Source of the DNA: Alphaproteobacteria bacterium
Lineage (GTDB): Bacteria > Pseudomonadota > Alphaproteobacteria > Micavibrionales > Micavibrionaceae
Direction: 5' to 3'
Assembly: GCA_023301785.1 (NCBI GenBank)
Contig: JALZUF010000235.1
Span: 1 to 21,790, forward strand
Length of the DNA: 21,790 nt
A model generated the notes under the pieces. That model did no database searches. It was given only the letters and a program-made list of their open reading frames with translations, and was not told the origin of the DNA. The translations under genes and the position numbers were made by a program. Below, one piece after another: positions 15,369-21,790 of the stretch (position 1 is the first letter of the stretch; every line of letters starts with the position of its first letter).

Positions 15369-17390
15369 TTAAAACTTTCCGATGATGAACCATTGCCCGC
15401 CATCTGAAACAACTGTGATCGCGTTATATTGTGAAGGTAAAGGTTGATTGAATCCGTCTGGCCCACTTCCGCCAAGCTCACTCACGGTTATACCGTTTGA
15501 TGAAACATCTGTTTTCTTGAGGGTGACTGTGCGCCCAACTGCTTCTGGTGCGTTTGCTGGTGGAAGGCGCGCTTCTAAAGCACCGCCAAAACTTGATAGC
15601 AAATACGTATCAACAGCCATATCAATATCATACAGGCCACTACCATCATAAAAACGCGTATTACCTGCCGAACGGTTAGAGGCAATAACAAACCATTCAG
15701 CCCCATTAGACAGCACCGTCATGTAATCATTTTCTGATCCTAGATAATAATTGCGGCTATCGGGTCCATTACCATTTTCTTCTTGTATCGTGATTACATT
15801 TTTTGAGCTGTCGATTTTTTTAAGAACCATCATAACACCCACAGCATTTGATGCTTGGGGTAGCTGCACGGTTAACGCGCCGCCAAAGCTGGATAACAAA
15901 TGTACCGAGTGTGAAGTATCAAGCGTGATCGTACCTTGCGCGTCTTGGTATTCAGTATCATACCGCTGAAGCGTGGAGTTCATGTCTGTTACTGTCGTAC
16001 GTTGCAGACGGTTTTTATGCGGAAATCCTGCATTATAAGCTGTATATTTTCCTCCTGATAAATCCCAAATGGCGGAGCCATCACTTACCGAAAGTAAATT
16101 AAAAATAGAAGTTTCGATTGAGCCGTTTTCAAGCTTTATATTTGGAACCTGATTATTACTTTCGGCATAAGGATTTACAAAAAGTGTTTCGCCCGCCCCT
16201 GCTCCAACGATAAAGCAACCCTGCGCTGTGCCTTTAACGTTGGCCTCGCAATCTATGAAAGCGTTATTATATCGGCCATGTTCAATGTAAAACCCTGCGT
16301 TGCTAATATCTGCGCTTAAAGAATATGCTCGGCACGCGTGGAATTTATTCGCGTTGGGCGTATCCCCTGCCCCTGTTCTGGTTAAATGAAAACCATTGAT
16401 TGCGGGTTGTTCAACCAGAACGCGATCAAAGTTATTCCAGTAACATGGGAAATTTGTGTCATTATATCCATCAAGTTGAACGCCCGTATTGCTCTGGCGG
16501 ATAACAATGTCACAGATAGAATTTTGAACACAGGGACGGTCGCGTCCATATAACTTCAGGCCAACATCACCACCAATAATTCTAAAATCAGAGAGGGTAA
16601 TATAATCAGCAACCAGTTCAATCACGTTAAAGCTTTTGTCTTGCGCCTGTATAACACTTGTTTGACCTGCCCCACGCAATGTTTGCCCTGCCGATAAAGT
16701 AATAGGCGCAGAAGTTAGGTAGGTTCCTTCTGGAATGAAGATACTGTCATAAGCCGTTAAGGCTTGCTGTATAGCGAGTGTATCATCTGTTAAGCCATCG
16801 CCTTTTGCGCCAAAATCTTTAATGGATATCACATCAGATAGCTTGTTTGTAACGGGACGTGTCGCCGCCCCCATACCTGCTACCGTATTATCGCTCACTA
16901 TCGGTGTGCCATCCAACGCAAGGGGAATAGGATTTCCATTTTCATCAAAACCTAAGACTGTGTTTGCGCGTTGTTCACGCGATGGCAACGTATTTTGCGC
17001 GGTTGCTTCATGATCGCTGTAGCGGAGCATGGGCGCAAGATCACGGTTTATCTGTTGAACAGAGGCTGTCAGATAATCTAACTCGTTGTTAATTGCCTGA
17101 GCGGAAAAATCACCACCTTCTAAAAAATCTGTTACACGCTCCAACGGGATACGACGTTCAATCGTAACAATAGTGCTTGGCTCTGGTGCAATATCAAACA
17201 CGACATAACCGCCATCCGTATCACCGACGTCTGTGATATCAAAACCACTAAATTGTTCTGCTCCATCAAAATAAACGTGTAAATCTTCACTAGCAAAAAT
17301 AGGAAAGTTATAAATAAAGTCAGTTTCTGTGCCATTGGCAACATATCGAACCAAGGGCTCAATATCTGGGATCTTAATATGTTCGGTCAT
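15369..17390 (-). CDS. Phage tail fibre/tailspike with T7-type N-terminus and pectate-lyase-like beta-helix
   Basis: This 673-residue receptor-binding protein has three parts. Residues 1-125 resemble the T7 gp17 virion-attachment domain, with TDFIYNFPIFASEDLHVYFDG, then ERRIPLERVTDFLEGGDF and a helix ending in INRDLAPMLR. Residues about 185-465 begin with VISIKDFGAKGDGLTDDT, the entry of the pectate-lyase-3 beta-helix used by depolymerase tailspikes. Residues 487-572 and 587-673 are two copies of an 86-residue module. The frame extends 25 codons upstream, but the ATG at 17390 is chosen: AAGGA lies eight bases ahead and the conserved N-terminus starts there. Whether the beta-helix cleaves a capsule or O-antigen is not shown. 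It is divergent from the small exported protein gene at 17444. Confidence 0.9.
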   Translation of the reverse strand: MTEHIKIPDIEPLVRYVANGTETDFIYNFPIFASEDLHVYFDGAEQFSGFDITDVGDTDGGYVVFDIAPEPSTIVTIERRIPLERVTDFLEGGDFSAQAINNELDYLTASVQQINRDLAPMLRYSDHEATAQNTLPSREQRANTVLGFDENGNPIPLALDGTPIVSDNTVAGMGAATRPVTNKLSDVISIKDFGAKGDGLTDDTLAIQQALTAYDSIFIPEGTYLTSAPITLSAGQTLRGAGQTSVIQAQDKSFNVIELVADYITLSDFRIIGGDVGLKLYGRDRPCVQNSICDIVIRQSNTGVQLDGYNDTNFPCYWNNFDRVLVEQPAINGFHLTRTGAGDTPNANKFHACRAYSLSADISNAGFYIEHGRYNNAFIDCEANVKGTAQGCFIVGAGAGETLFVNPYAESNNQVPNIKLENGSIETSIFNLLSVSDGSAIWDLSGGKYTAYNAGFPHKNRLQRTTVTDMNSTLQRYDTEYQDAQGTITLDTSHSVHLLSSFGGALTVQLPQASNAVGVMMVLKKIDSSKNVITIQEENGNGPDSRNYYLGSENDYMTVLSNGAEWFVIASNRSAGNTRFYDGSGLYDIDMAVDTYLLSSFGGALEARLPPANAPEAVGRTVTLKKTDVSSNGITVSELGGSGPDGFNQPLPSQYNAITVVSDGGQWFIIGKF
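15372..15632 (-). repeat. Tail fibre C-terminal module, copy 2
   Basis: Residues 587-673 repeat the preceding module: shared YLLSSFGGAL, LPxA, VGxxVxLKKxDxSxNxIT, ExxGxGPD, TVxSxGxxWFxI. The copy forms the extreme C-terminus, where receptor-binding or trimer-clamping domains usually sit. Confidence 0.85.
15675..15932 (-). repeat. Tail fibre C-terminal module, copy 1
   Basis: Residues 487-572 form the first copy, joined to the second by a 14-residue linker. The copies are clearly related in protein (many identities, near-identical HLLSSFGGAL/YLLSSFGGAL) but diverged in DNA, so the duplication is old. Confidence 0.85.
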
Positions 17391-17398
17391 ATATAGTT

Positions 17399-17403
17399 TC
17401 CTT
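17399..17403 (-). promoter_or_regulatory. Ribosome binding site that fixes the tail fibre start at 17390
   Basis: AAGGA on the minus strand is eight bases before the ATG at 17390-17388. It supports this start over the further upstream ATG at 17465, which would make the fibre gene overlap the divergent exported-protein gene. Confidence 0.65.
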
Positions 17404-17443
17404 ATTGTTTGATATTTCAAGAAATGTGTGTTGTTATATGGGT

Positions 17444-17770
17444 ATGAAAATATTGCTTTCCACACTTATCGTTTTTGCCTTCGTGCCAGTTGCACAGGCT
17501 CAATATAATGGAGAGAACGCGATTGATGCGTATCATCGCGAAGTCAAAGAAATTGATGCGCGACACCGTCAATATGAACAAGAGCGAAAAAGCTATCTTG
17601 ATCAAAAAGACGAGCCCTATTTTTATGACACCAAAGCATCCAAAGATGATGCCTACGAAACGTTCAAAACACCTAAAGCCAAAAATCAATTAGATATAAC
17701 AGGCAGTTCAAAGGCACAGACAAAATCTTCTGCCAGTGTTTTACAAGATATGTTTAAGAGCGCAGATTAA
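17444..17770 (+). CDS. Small exported protein of unknown function inside the phage tail operon (moron-like)
   Basis: From the ATG at 17444 this is a 108-residue protein with a clear Sec signal peptide (MKILLSTLIVFAFVPVAQA, likely cut before QYNG). The mature part is about 89 residues, very hydrophilic, with alternating charges (EVKEIDARHRQYEQERKSY) and a Ser/Thr/Lys-rich tail. In-frame ATGs at 17438 and 17405 are possible, but only the chosen start gives a compact signal peptide. The gene runs against the phage operon: its start is 53 bases from the divergent fibre start and its stop is five bases from the stop of the gp14-like gene. No family is recognised. Periplasmic location is inferred. 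Confidence 0.75.
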   Translation: MKILLSTLIVFAFVPVAQAQYNGENAIDAYHREVKEIDARHRQYEQERKSYLDQKDEPYFYDTKASKDDAYETFKTPKAKNQLDITGSSKAQTKSSASVLQDMFKSAD

Positions 17771-17775
17771 AAACC

Positions 17776-18285
17776 TTAGAATACGCTTAGTAAACGGCTT
17801 ACATCATCTAAATCAGAGGAACTAGAAAGCTTTTGACGTTCTGCCAACTGAGTGCGTTGCAACGTGTTTACACTCGTCTTATTCAATAAGCTTTGGTCAA
17901 TAGATTGAGATTTCAGTTTATCTAAGCGCTCACGCGTTGCACGCTCCGCATCAGACTCTTCAAAAAGCCCTAACAACACCGCTTCGGAGGAGCCATCACC
18001 ATTAGAGATACCCTGACCGCCAGTTGCAGCGCGCTGTCTCGCTACGGCACGCTTCAGGGAGTTACGTCTTTCCGATTCAATTTTTTCGCTTTGAATTTGA
18101 AGTTCCGCTTTTTTTGCGGCGGCGTCTTGTGCAGCTTGTCTTTGATCCAAAGTTTGTCTTTGTTGTAATTGACTGAGCGCCAGATCCTGGCTTTTTTCTT
18201 CAGAATTGTCAAAAACGCTCGCAATGGTATTTGCCGTTTGGAACAATGCCAATGCTTGCGCTGCGACAGGTATAATACTAGCCAT
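17776..18285 (-). CDS. Internal virion protein, T7 gp14-like
   Basis: This 169-residue protein has a hydrophobic Ala-rich N-terminus (IIPVAAQALALFQTANTIASVF) followed by a long Gln/Ala/Lys-rich helix and a Gly-Ser turn (GGQGISNGDGSSEAV at 88-102), then a second charged helix. The layout, size and position after tail tube B match T7 gp14, an ejected protein that forms part of the channel through the outer membrane. Sequence identity with gp14 cannot be judged by eye. In T7, the large gp15 and gp16 would follow; here the next phage gene is the fibre. Confidence 0.72.
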   Translation of the reverse strand: MASIIPVAAQALALFQTANTIASVFDNSEEKSQDLALSQLQQRQTLDQRQAAQDAAAKKAELQIQSEKIESERRNSLKRAVARQRAATGGQGISNGDGSSEAVLLGLFEESDAERATRERLDKLKSQSIDQSLLNKTSVNTLQRTQLAERQKLSSSSDLDDVSRLLSVF

Positions 18286-18302
18286 ATTTTTTCCTCTTTA
18301 TA

Positions 18303-20201
18303 TTAATCGTTAATTTTTATTTCGTCAGATGTTGATAATAATGTGAATTGATAAGGTAAATTTTGTTCAATACGCCAATAAGATTTTGTTGCGTCTTGAA
18401 GCCACCCTAATGAGCGAACAGAGATATCACCGCTTATTTTTTCTGGCGGTTCATCCAATATATTATCTTGGTTAAATCTTTTGAGGTTCACCTCTTTTAA
18501 ACCTTGCCCAATATCAAGCGTTAAGCTTTGGGTATCCTTCACTCTAAAGATGCTCTCTATCAGGCGGGTTTTACGTCCTGCACTCGCTTCCGTCATTGCC
18601 AACGGCAAAGGCTCAAGAATATGAGAGTACGAAAGACCAACTTGAACCTTTAAGGCAGGATCAGGCAGCGTGACCTCCCCATTAACAACCGTTATTAAGT
18701 TATCTAATAAAATACCATCGGCAAGAATACTGACGGATAGACCTTCAAGATGATCTAATCCTAACCAGGTCACCTTTGGTACAGCTGACTCAAATTCTAA
18801 AGCGGAGTCTAAGAATATGTTTTGGTTAAATTTCTCAATAAAAAATTTTTCATTTCGCTCAACCAGTAAGTAAGCATTCTCACCGACCACACTGATGGAA
18901 TGAACATGGCCTTGTGTTTCTTGCAATGTCCAAGCGCGCACTCGTTCGGCACGATAGAATGTCATTGTTGCCAATTTTCCATCAGCGCGTACCGCAAAGA
19001 TAAGGCGGCGATACTGATCGTAATCTTGGTCGATAATATCAATAGGAATATGGCGCGATGCCAATGCTAAATCTACGGCAGTATAGGCTTGCTCAATATC
19101 CGTATAAAGAAACTCACGAATTTCCTGACCATTTTCAGCAACAAATATTGTTGCGCCATCAACAGTAACAGGTGGGACATAACGGTCAATCACGGAGCCG
19201 ACACGCGTTTGACGATTAAGTTGGACTGTATTAGGAGTCAGCGGCGTTCCTGTCACCATCCATTCAGCACCACTGGTAAAGACTTGCAAATGACGGCCAG
19301 AAAAGATTCCACGGATCGCATTCACTTGATCAGAAAGAATTGCGAATTCAATCGATTCATCATCTAAACCTGTTCCTAAATCAAAATTAAAAAGATCGCC
19401 CGACTTTGAAAACCATAGCCTATTTGGTAAATCCCGCGAACCACCAATAACCAAGCGATCTTGATGGAAAGCTACCGAAATAGGATACCCCCTTACAGGA
19501 GAATAAGCTTGTTCAAACCAATCAATCGTTGCGTCTGTTGAGATTAGGTCCTCAACCGTTATGACGCTCACGACTGTTGGTGAATTATAACTGGTGATTT
19601 CAACTTGCTTGCCACCTATTTGCAATCTTGTCCCTGCGTGTAGCGGGGAAAATACAGCGCTTGAGGCTGTTAATGTTACCGTTCCGCTTAAGGCACTCGG
19701 TGTAATAGTTACACTGCTATTAGCGAATTTATAGAATGGTTGGAAGCTTACATTTTCATCAGCAAAGAAGTTCCAATCATCTAAAACAAACTGCCCTAGA
19801 TTGTTACGTACCAATGTTTTTGGGTAATAATCAGGATGCGTTAATAACAATGTATCGGCACTTTGTGTCCATGCCACCTGTGAAATATCATTTTCAGGCC
19901 AAGGGGATGCCAAAGTTGTGATTTTCGTATCGTTTAAATACACATCAATTTGATTACTTGTCAGCACAAGTAAGTAAGTTTGCTGTGTGTTGAATTCAAA
20001 TGGAATAAGGCGACCGTTTCCATTCACTGTATCAATATATTCCAAACCATCACGGCGGGTAACGCCGCCTGTTGGAAATATAAATAAATTCTGCATTTTG
20101 GTCGCACCATTTTGGTAAGCAACCAAATCACCACGCCCCAGCAGATCGTCTGATATTTCACCTGATGTGAAATTACTATTTACTTGTCTAAACCTTGTCA
20201 T
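18303..20201 (-). CDS. Tail tubular protein B-like (T7 gp12-type nozzle protein)
   Basis: This 632-residue structural protein forms the nozzle of short-tailed phages. The N-terminus has the family pattern NFTSGEISDDLLGRGDL, then YQNGATKMQNLFIFPTGGVTRRDGLEYID (first 60 residues). The remainder is beta-rich, with propeller-like segments such as VRGYPISVAFHQDRLVIGGS and WFSKSGDLFNFDLG. T7 gp12 is near 794 residues, so this one is shorter. The start ATG has AAAGG seven bases upstream. It is separated from the upstream coiled-coil gene by about 590 bases that hold the plus-strand lipoprotein gene, and is 17 bases ahead of the gp14-like gene. Confidence 0.88.
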   Translation of the reverse strand: MTRFRQVNSNFTSGEISDDLLGRGDLVAYQNGATKMQNLFIFPTGGVTRRDGLEYIDTVNGNGRLIPFEFNTQQTYLLVLTSNQIDVYLNDTKITTLASPWPENDISQVAWTQSADTLLLTHPDYYPKTLVRNNLGQFVLDDWNFFADENVSFQPFYKFANSSVTITPSALSGTVTLTASSAVFSPLHAGTRLQIGGKQVEITSYNSPTVVSVITVEDLISTDATIDWFEQAYSPVRGYPISVAFHQDRLVIGGSRDLPNRLWFSKSGDLFNFDLGTGLDDESIEFAILSDQVNAIRGIFSGRHLQVFTSGAEWMVTGTPLTPNTVQLNRQTRVGSVIDRYVPPVTVDGATIFVAENGQEIREFLYTDIEQAYTAVDLALASRHIPIDIIDQDYDQYRRLIFAVRADGKLATMTFYRAERVRAWTLQETQGHVHSISVVGENAYLLVERNEKFFIEKFNQNIFLDSALEFESAVPKVTWLGLDHLEGLSVSILADGILLDNLITVVNGEVTLPDPALKVQVGLSYSHILEPLPLAMTEASAGRKTRLIESIFRVKDTQSLTLDIGQGLKEVNLKRFNQDNILDEPPEKISGDISVRSLGWLQDATKSYWRIEQNLPYQFTLLSTSDEIKIND

Positions 20202-20214
20202 TTGTTTACCTTTT

Positions 20215-20829
20215 ATGATGAAGATGAAAAAAATTGTTACTGTTATTGTTTGCGTCTATTTTTCTTTACTCGTTGTGGCATGCACACCACCCGACGAGGG
20301 AAACCTTGACCCACGTTCCGAGAGTTTTAGTACCTATAATAAGAAGCTGCGTGATTTGTCTAAAGCATATGACAAATTATATTCTAGGTATTATGACCCA
20401 GAAAAATCATTTGATTTGTTTCTTAGTTATTTTCTGATGAAATCAGATAACGCCTATACCAAAGATAATTGCGCTCAAGCCATTGAGGATAACTTTGAGA
20501 AATTTGATCTTATTTTTTTCAAAGCGGATACGAAGAAAAAGCTGAAATCTTTTTGTGATTACAATATTAAAAGCCTGATGGCGCTTGGTGATCAGTATTT
20601 AGAAAAATCACAGGACTTTGATTACAATACCTTAACGGCGATGCATCTTTATTATAATGTACACAGTAAATCCTTGGATGAAGCTATCGACAATGATAAT
20701 TACTCCAACGAGAATATAAATATAGGAAAAAATAGTTACAACAAGTTCAAAAGTCTACGAAAACAATTGTCTAAAAACTACATAGACTTAGCTAATTACA
20801 TCCCATTTGATCGAGACGGTTTTGAGTAG
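20215..20829 (+). CDS. Putative lipoprotein inserted antisense in the phage tail operon (moron-like)
   Basis: This roughly 201-204-residue protein has a lipoprotein signal peptide: MKKIVTVIVCVYFSLLVVAC, with lipobox VVAC and Cys as residue 20 when counted from the ATG at 20224. ATGs at 20215, 20218 and 20224 are in frame and all plausible; none has a good ribosome site, and a longer GTG start at 20167 would run into the tail tube B gene. The mature part is helical, rich in Lys, Asp, Tyr and Asn, with two further cysteines (DNCAQAI, SFCDYNI). No Asp follows the lipid Cys (CTPP), so outer-membrane sorting is plausible. Its 3' end overlaps the convergent coiled-coil gene by 38 bases. No family recognised; receptor masking or superinfection exclusion is a guess from context. 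Confidence 0.78.
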   Translation: MMKMKKIVTVIVCVYFSLLVVACTPPDEGNLDPRSESFSTYNKKLRDLSKAYDKLYSRYYDPEKSFDLFLSYFLMKSDNAYTKDNCAQAIEDNFEKFDLIFFKADTKKKLKSFCDYNIKSLMALGDQYLEKSQDFDYNTLTAMHLYYNVHSKSLDEAIDNDNYSNENINIGKNSYNKFKSLRKQLSKNYIDLANYIPFDRDGFE

Positions 20830-21193
20830 AATTGATAACACGTTCATAATTTTCCGCTTCTCTTTGGTATTTGTTCTGATCTCGTATCACATAAGATAGT
20901 TCTGATATCTTAGCTTTAATTTGACGCGCAATGTCAACACCATCTAAACCATCCATAGCCAAACCAGCCATAGAAAATCCGCGTCCCTTTTTATCCCCTA
21001 AGCCCACTACATTTAGTGCCGCCTTTTTGGGTACATTACTCAGTTCATTTTCTAGTCTATTAATTTCTGATCTTAAACTCATGGCTTCATCATTTTTTGC
21101 ATTCATCTGACGAAGCCTACCCTCTAAAACGGTTATCATATTTCTTAACTTAACATTTAAGTCTCGACATTTTTCTTTCTTTTTTTGATTCAC
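20792..21193 (-). CDS. Coiled-coil phage protein between tail tube A and B
   Basis: This 133-residue protein has two charged coiled-coil segments (about residues 5-55 and 85-130) around a Gly-rich middle (VVGLGDKKGRGFSMAGLAMDG). The start codon is GTG, 3 bases after the tail tube A stop, with GAGGTAGG overlapping that stop as ribosome site. This fixes it as part of the tail operon. No family is recognised. A connector, chaperone or tail-completion role is possible. Confidence 0.75.
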   Translation of the reverse strand: MNQKKKEKCRDLNVKLRNMITVLEGRLRQMNAKNDEAMSLRSEINRLENELSNVPKKAALNVVGLGDKKGRGFSMAGLAMDGLDGVDIARQIKAKISELSYVIRDQNKYQREAENYERVINSTQNRLDQMGCN

Positions 21194-21196
21194 GAC

Positions 21197-21763
21197 CTAC
21201 CTCACATTTATGAGGTTAAAATCTTCTATTCTATTTGGGCTGTCTTGTTGCGCATCGATTTGACGAGCGCGTTCAAACTCGTCTTTCGCTATTTTGTAAT
21301 AACTGTCAGACCTAGATGTGCTCTCTGTGACAGGAATACAGAATTCTGCCGCTAGCCTTGCGATAAGCGCCATATCAAAGAAAGGCGGGAAGGTTTCCTC
21401 TTCGGGTCTAAAGATATAACTTAAGATGACTTCGTCTGCATTGGTGTGCAGCTCTTGACGATAAATACGGTAATTTAAACCACGCGCGCGATCATGACTA
21501 CCCGCCGAGATACCGCGCAAGTAATCTAAGGGAAGTTGGAACGCATTTTTATAATCTGCCGTTGGCGGTGTTGCCAATTTTGTTAAAGACAACTGACCTG
21601 TTGCAAACGTCCATGGATACGCGGACAAGATAGCATCACGTATTGGCTCATACAGAACGCGAGCAATTTCCGACTCTGCCGTTTCATCATTAAACGATGT
21701 AATTGGGGACGCACCTAACCTCACAAGCGCGCGTGAACATAAACCAATGTCATTCAATGCCAT
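21197..21763 (-). CDS. Tail tubular protein A-like (T7 gp11-type adaptor)
   Basis: This 188-residue protein is the gatekeeper/adaptor ring joining portal and nozzle in podoviruses. Visible family traits are the N-terminal helix pattern LCSRALVRLGASPITSF, then EPIRDAILSAYPWTFAT, and LSYIFRPEEETFPPFFDMALIARLAAEFCIPVT, matching the helical ring proteins (T7 gp11 is 196 residues). The start ATG has a near-perfect AAGGAG ribosome site eight bases ahead. It is the first phage gene in the window; capsid and portal would be expected upstream, to the right. Confidence 0.88.
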   Translation of the reverse strand: MALNDIGLCSRALVRLGASPITSFNDETAESEIARVLYEPIRDAILSAYPWTFATGQLSLTKLATPPTADYKNAFQLPLDYLRGISAGSHDRARGLNYRIYRQELHTNADEVILSYIFRPEEETFPPFFDMALIARLAAEFCIPVTESTSRSDSYYKIAKDEFERARQIDAQQDSPNRIEDFNLINVR

Positions 21764-21790
21764 TGTCTTTCTCCTTATATTTTGTTTTTT

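Larger units (their letters stand above)
11740..21790 (-). mobile_element. Podovirus-type prophage (tail, packaging and lysis part), continuing past the right edge
   Basis: Eleven minus-strand genes follow the T7-like late order: tail tube A, coiled coil, tail tube B, gp14-like internal protein, tail fibre, candidate small terminase, large terminase, then membrane/coiled-coil, receiver, SleB hydrolase and 3TM holin genes. Spacing is tight, with several stop/start overlaps. Two plus-strand genes for exported proteins are inserted. No integrase, repressor, portal or capsid gene is in the window; these would be to the right. All structural frames look intact, so this could be a functional prophage, a satellite, or a domesticated particle. 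The left limit coincides with the 3' end of the EamA gene. Confidence 0.85.

Noticed and set aside
15369..17390. Diversity-generating retroelement acting on the tail fibre
   Set aside because: The C-terminal repeats are old protein-level duplications, and no reverse transcriptase or template repeat was seen in the window.
1..21790. CRISPR array, tRNA, rRNA or insertion sequence
   Set aside because: No regularly spaced repeats, no cloverleaf at the phage boundary, and no transposase frame were seen.

Overview
This window looks like the chromosome of an AT-rich alphaproteobacterium joined to part of a podovirus-type prophage, or a domesticated relative of one. The host assignment rests on a long AcnA-type aconitase, a 483-residue isocitrate dehydrogenase of the Rickettsia/Thermus two-domain type, a YggT-FolD pair and a GTA-type 3TM holin. 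Family or genus cannot be given from sequence reading alone; a deep-branching alphaproteobacterial lineage is a guess.

Positions 1-11777 are host-like. A 15-codon 3' end of an upstream gene is followed by a 717-residue low-complexity protein with degenerate repeated helical modules, whose 3' end interlocks with that of acnA. Next come a roughly 300-base gene-free stretch with an operator-like dyad and a terminator, a secreted HExxH protein on the minus strand, the yggT-like/folD pair, a small membrane protein, a possible acetyltransferase-like protein, a tandem cytidine-deaminase-fold protein (one intact and one zinc-ligand-less domain), isocitrate dehydrogenase and a 10-TM EamA transporter. 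acnA and icd supply consecutive TCA-cycle steps but are separate transcription units. The icd product carries the Asp-Ile...Ala signature of NAD-linked enzymes.

Positions 11740-21790 are a phage block read right to left: tail tubular protein A, a coiled-coil protein, tail tubular protein B, a T7 gp14-like internal virion protein, a T7-type tail fibre carrying a pectate-lyase-like beta-helix, a candidate small terminase, the large terminase, a membrane-anchored coiled-coil protein, a stand-alone receiver-domain protein, a SleB-type cell wall hydrolase and a 3TM holin. The order matches T7 from gp11 to gp19, with lysis genes at the end, but nothing like the large gp15/gp16 core proteins lies between the gp14-like gene and the fibre. 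Two genes for exported proteins (one periplasmic, one lipoprotein) sit antisense inside the tail operon in the same arrangement, as morons do. Head genes, portal and any integrase would lie to the right of the window.

The strongest leads are the two-domain deaminase, the receiver protein inside the lysis/packaging cassette, the paired exported morons and the predicted NAD specificity of the isocitrate dehydrogenase. I did not find an obvious defence island, CRISPR array, tRNA or insertion sequence.
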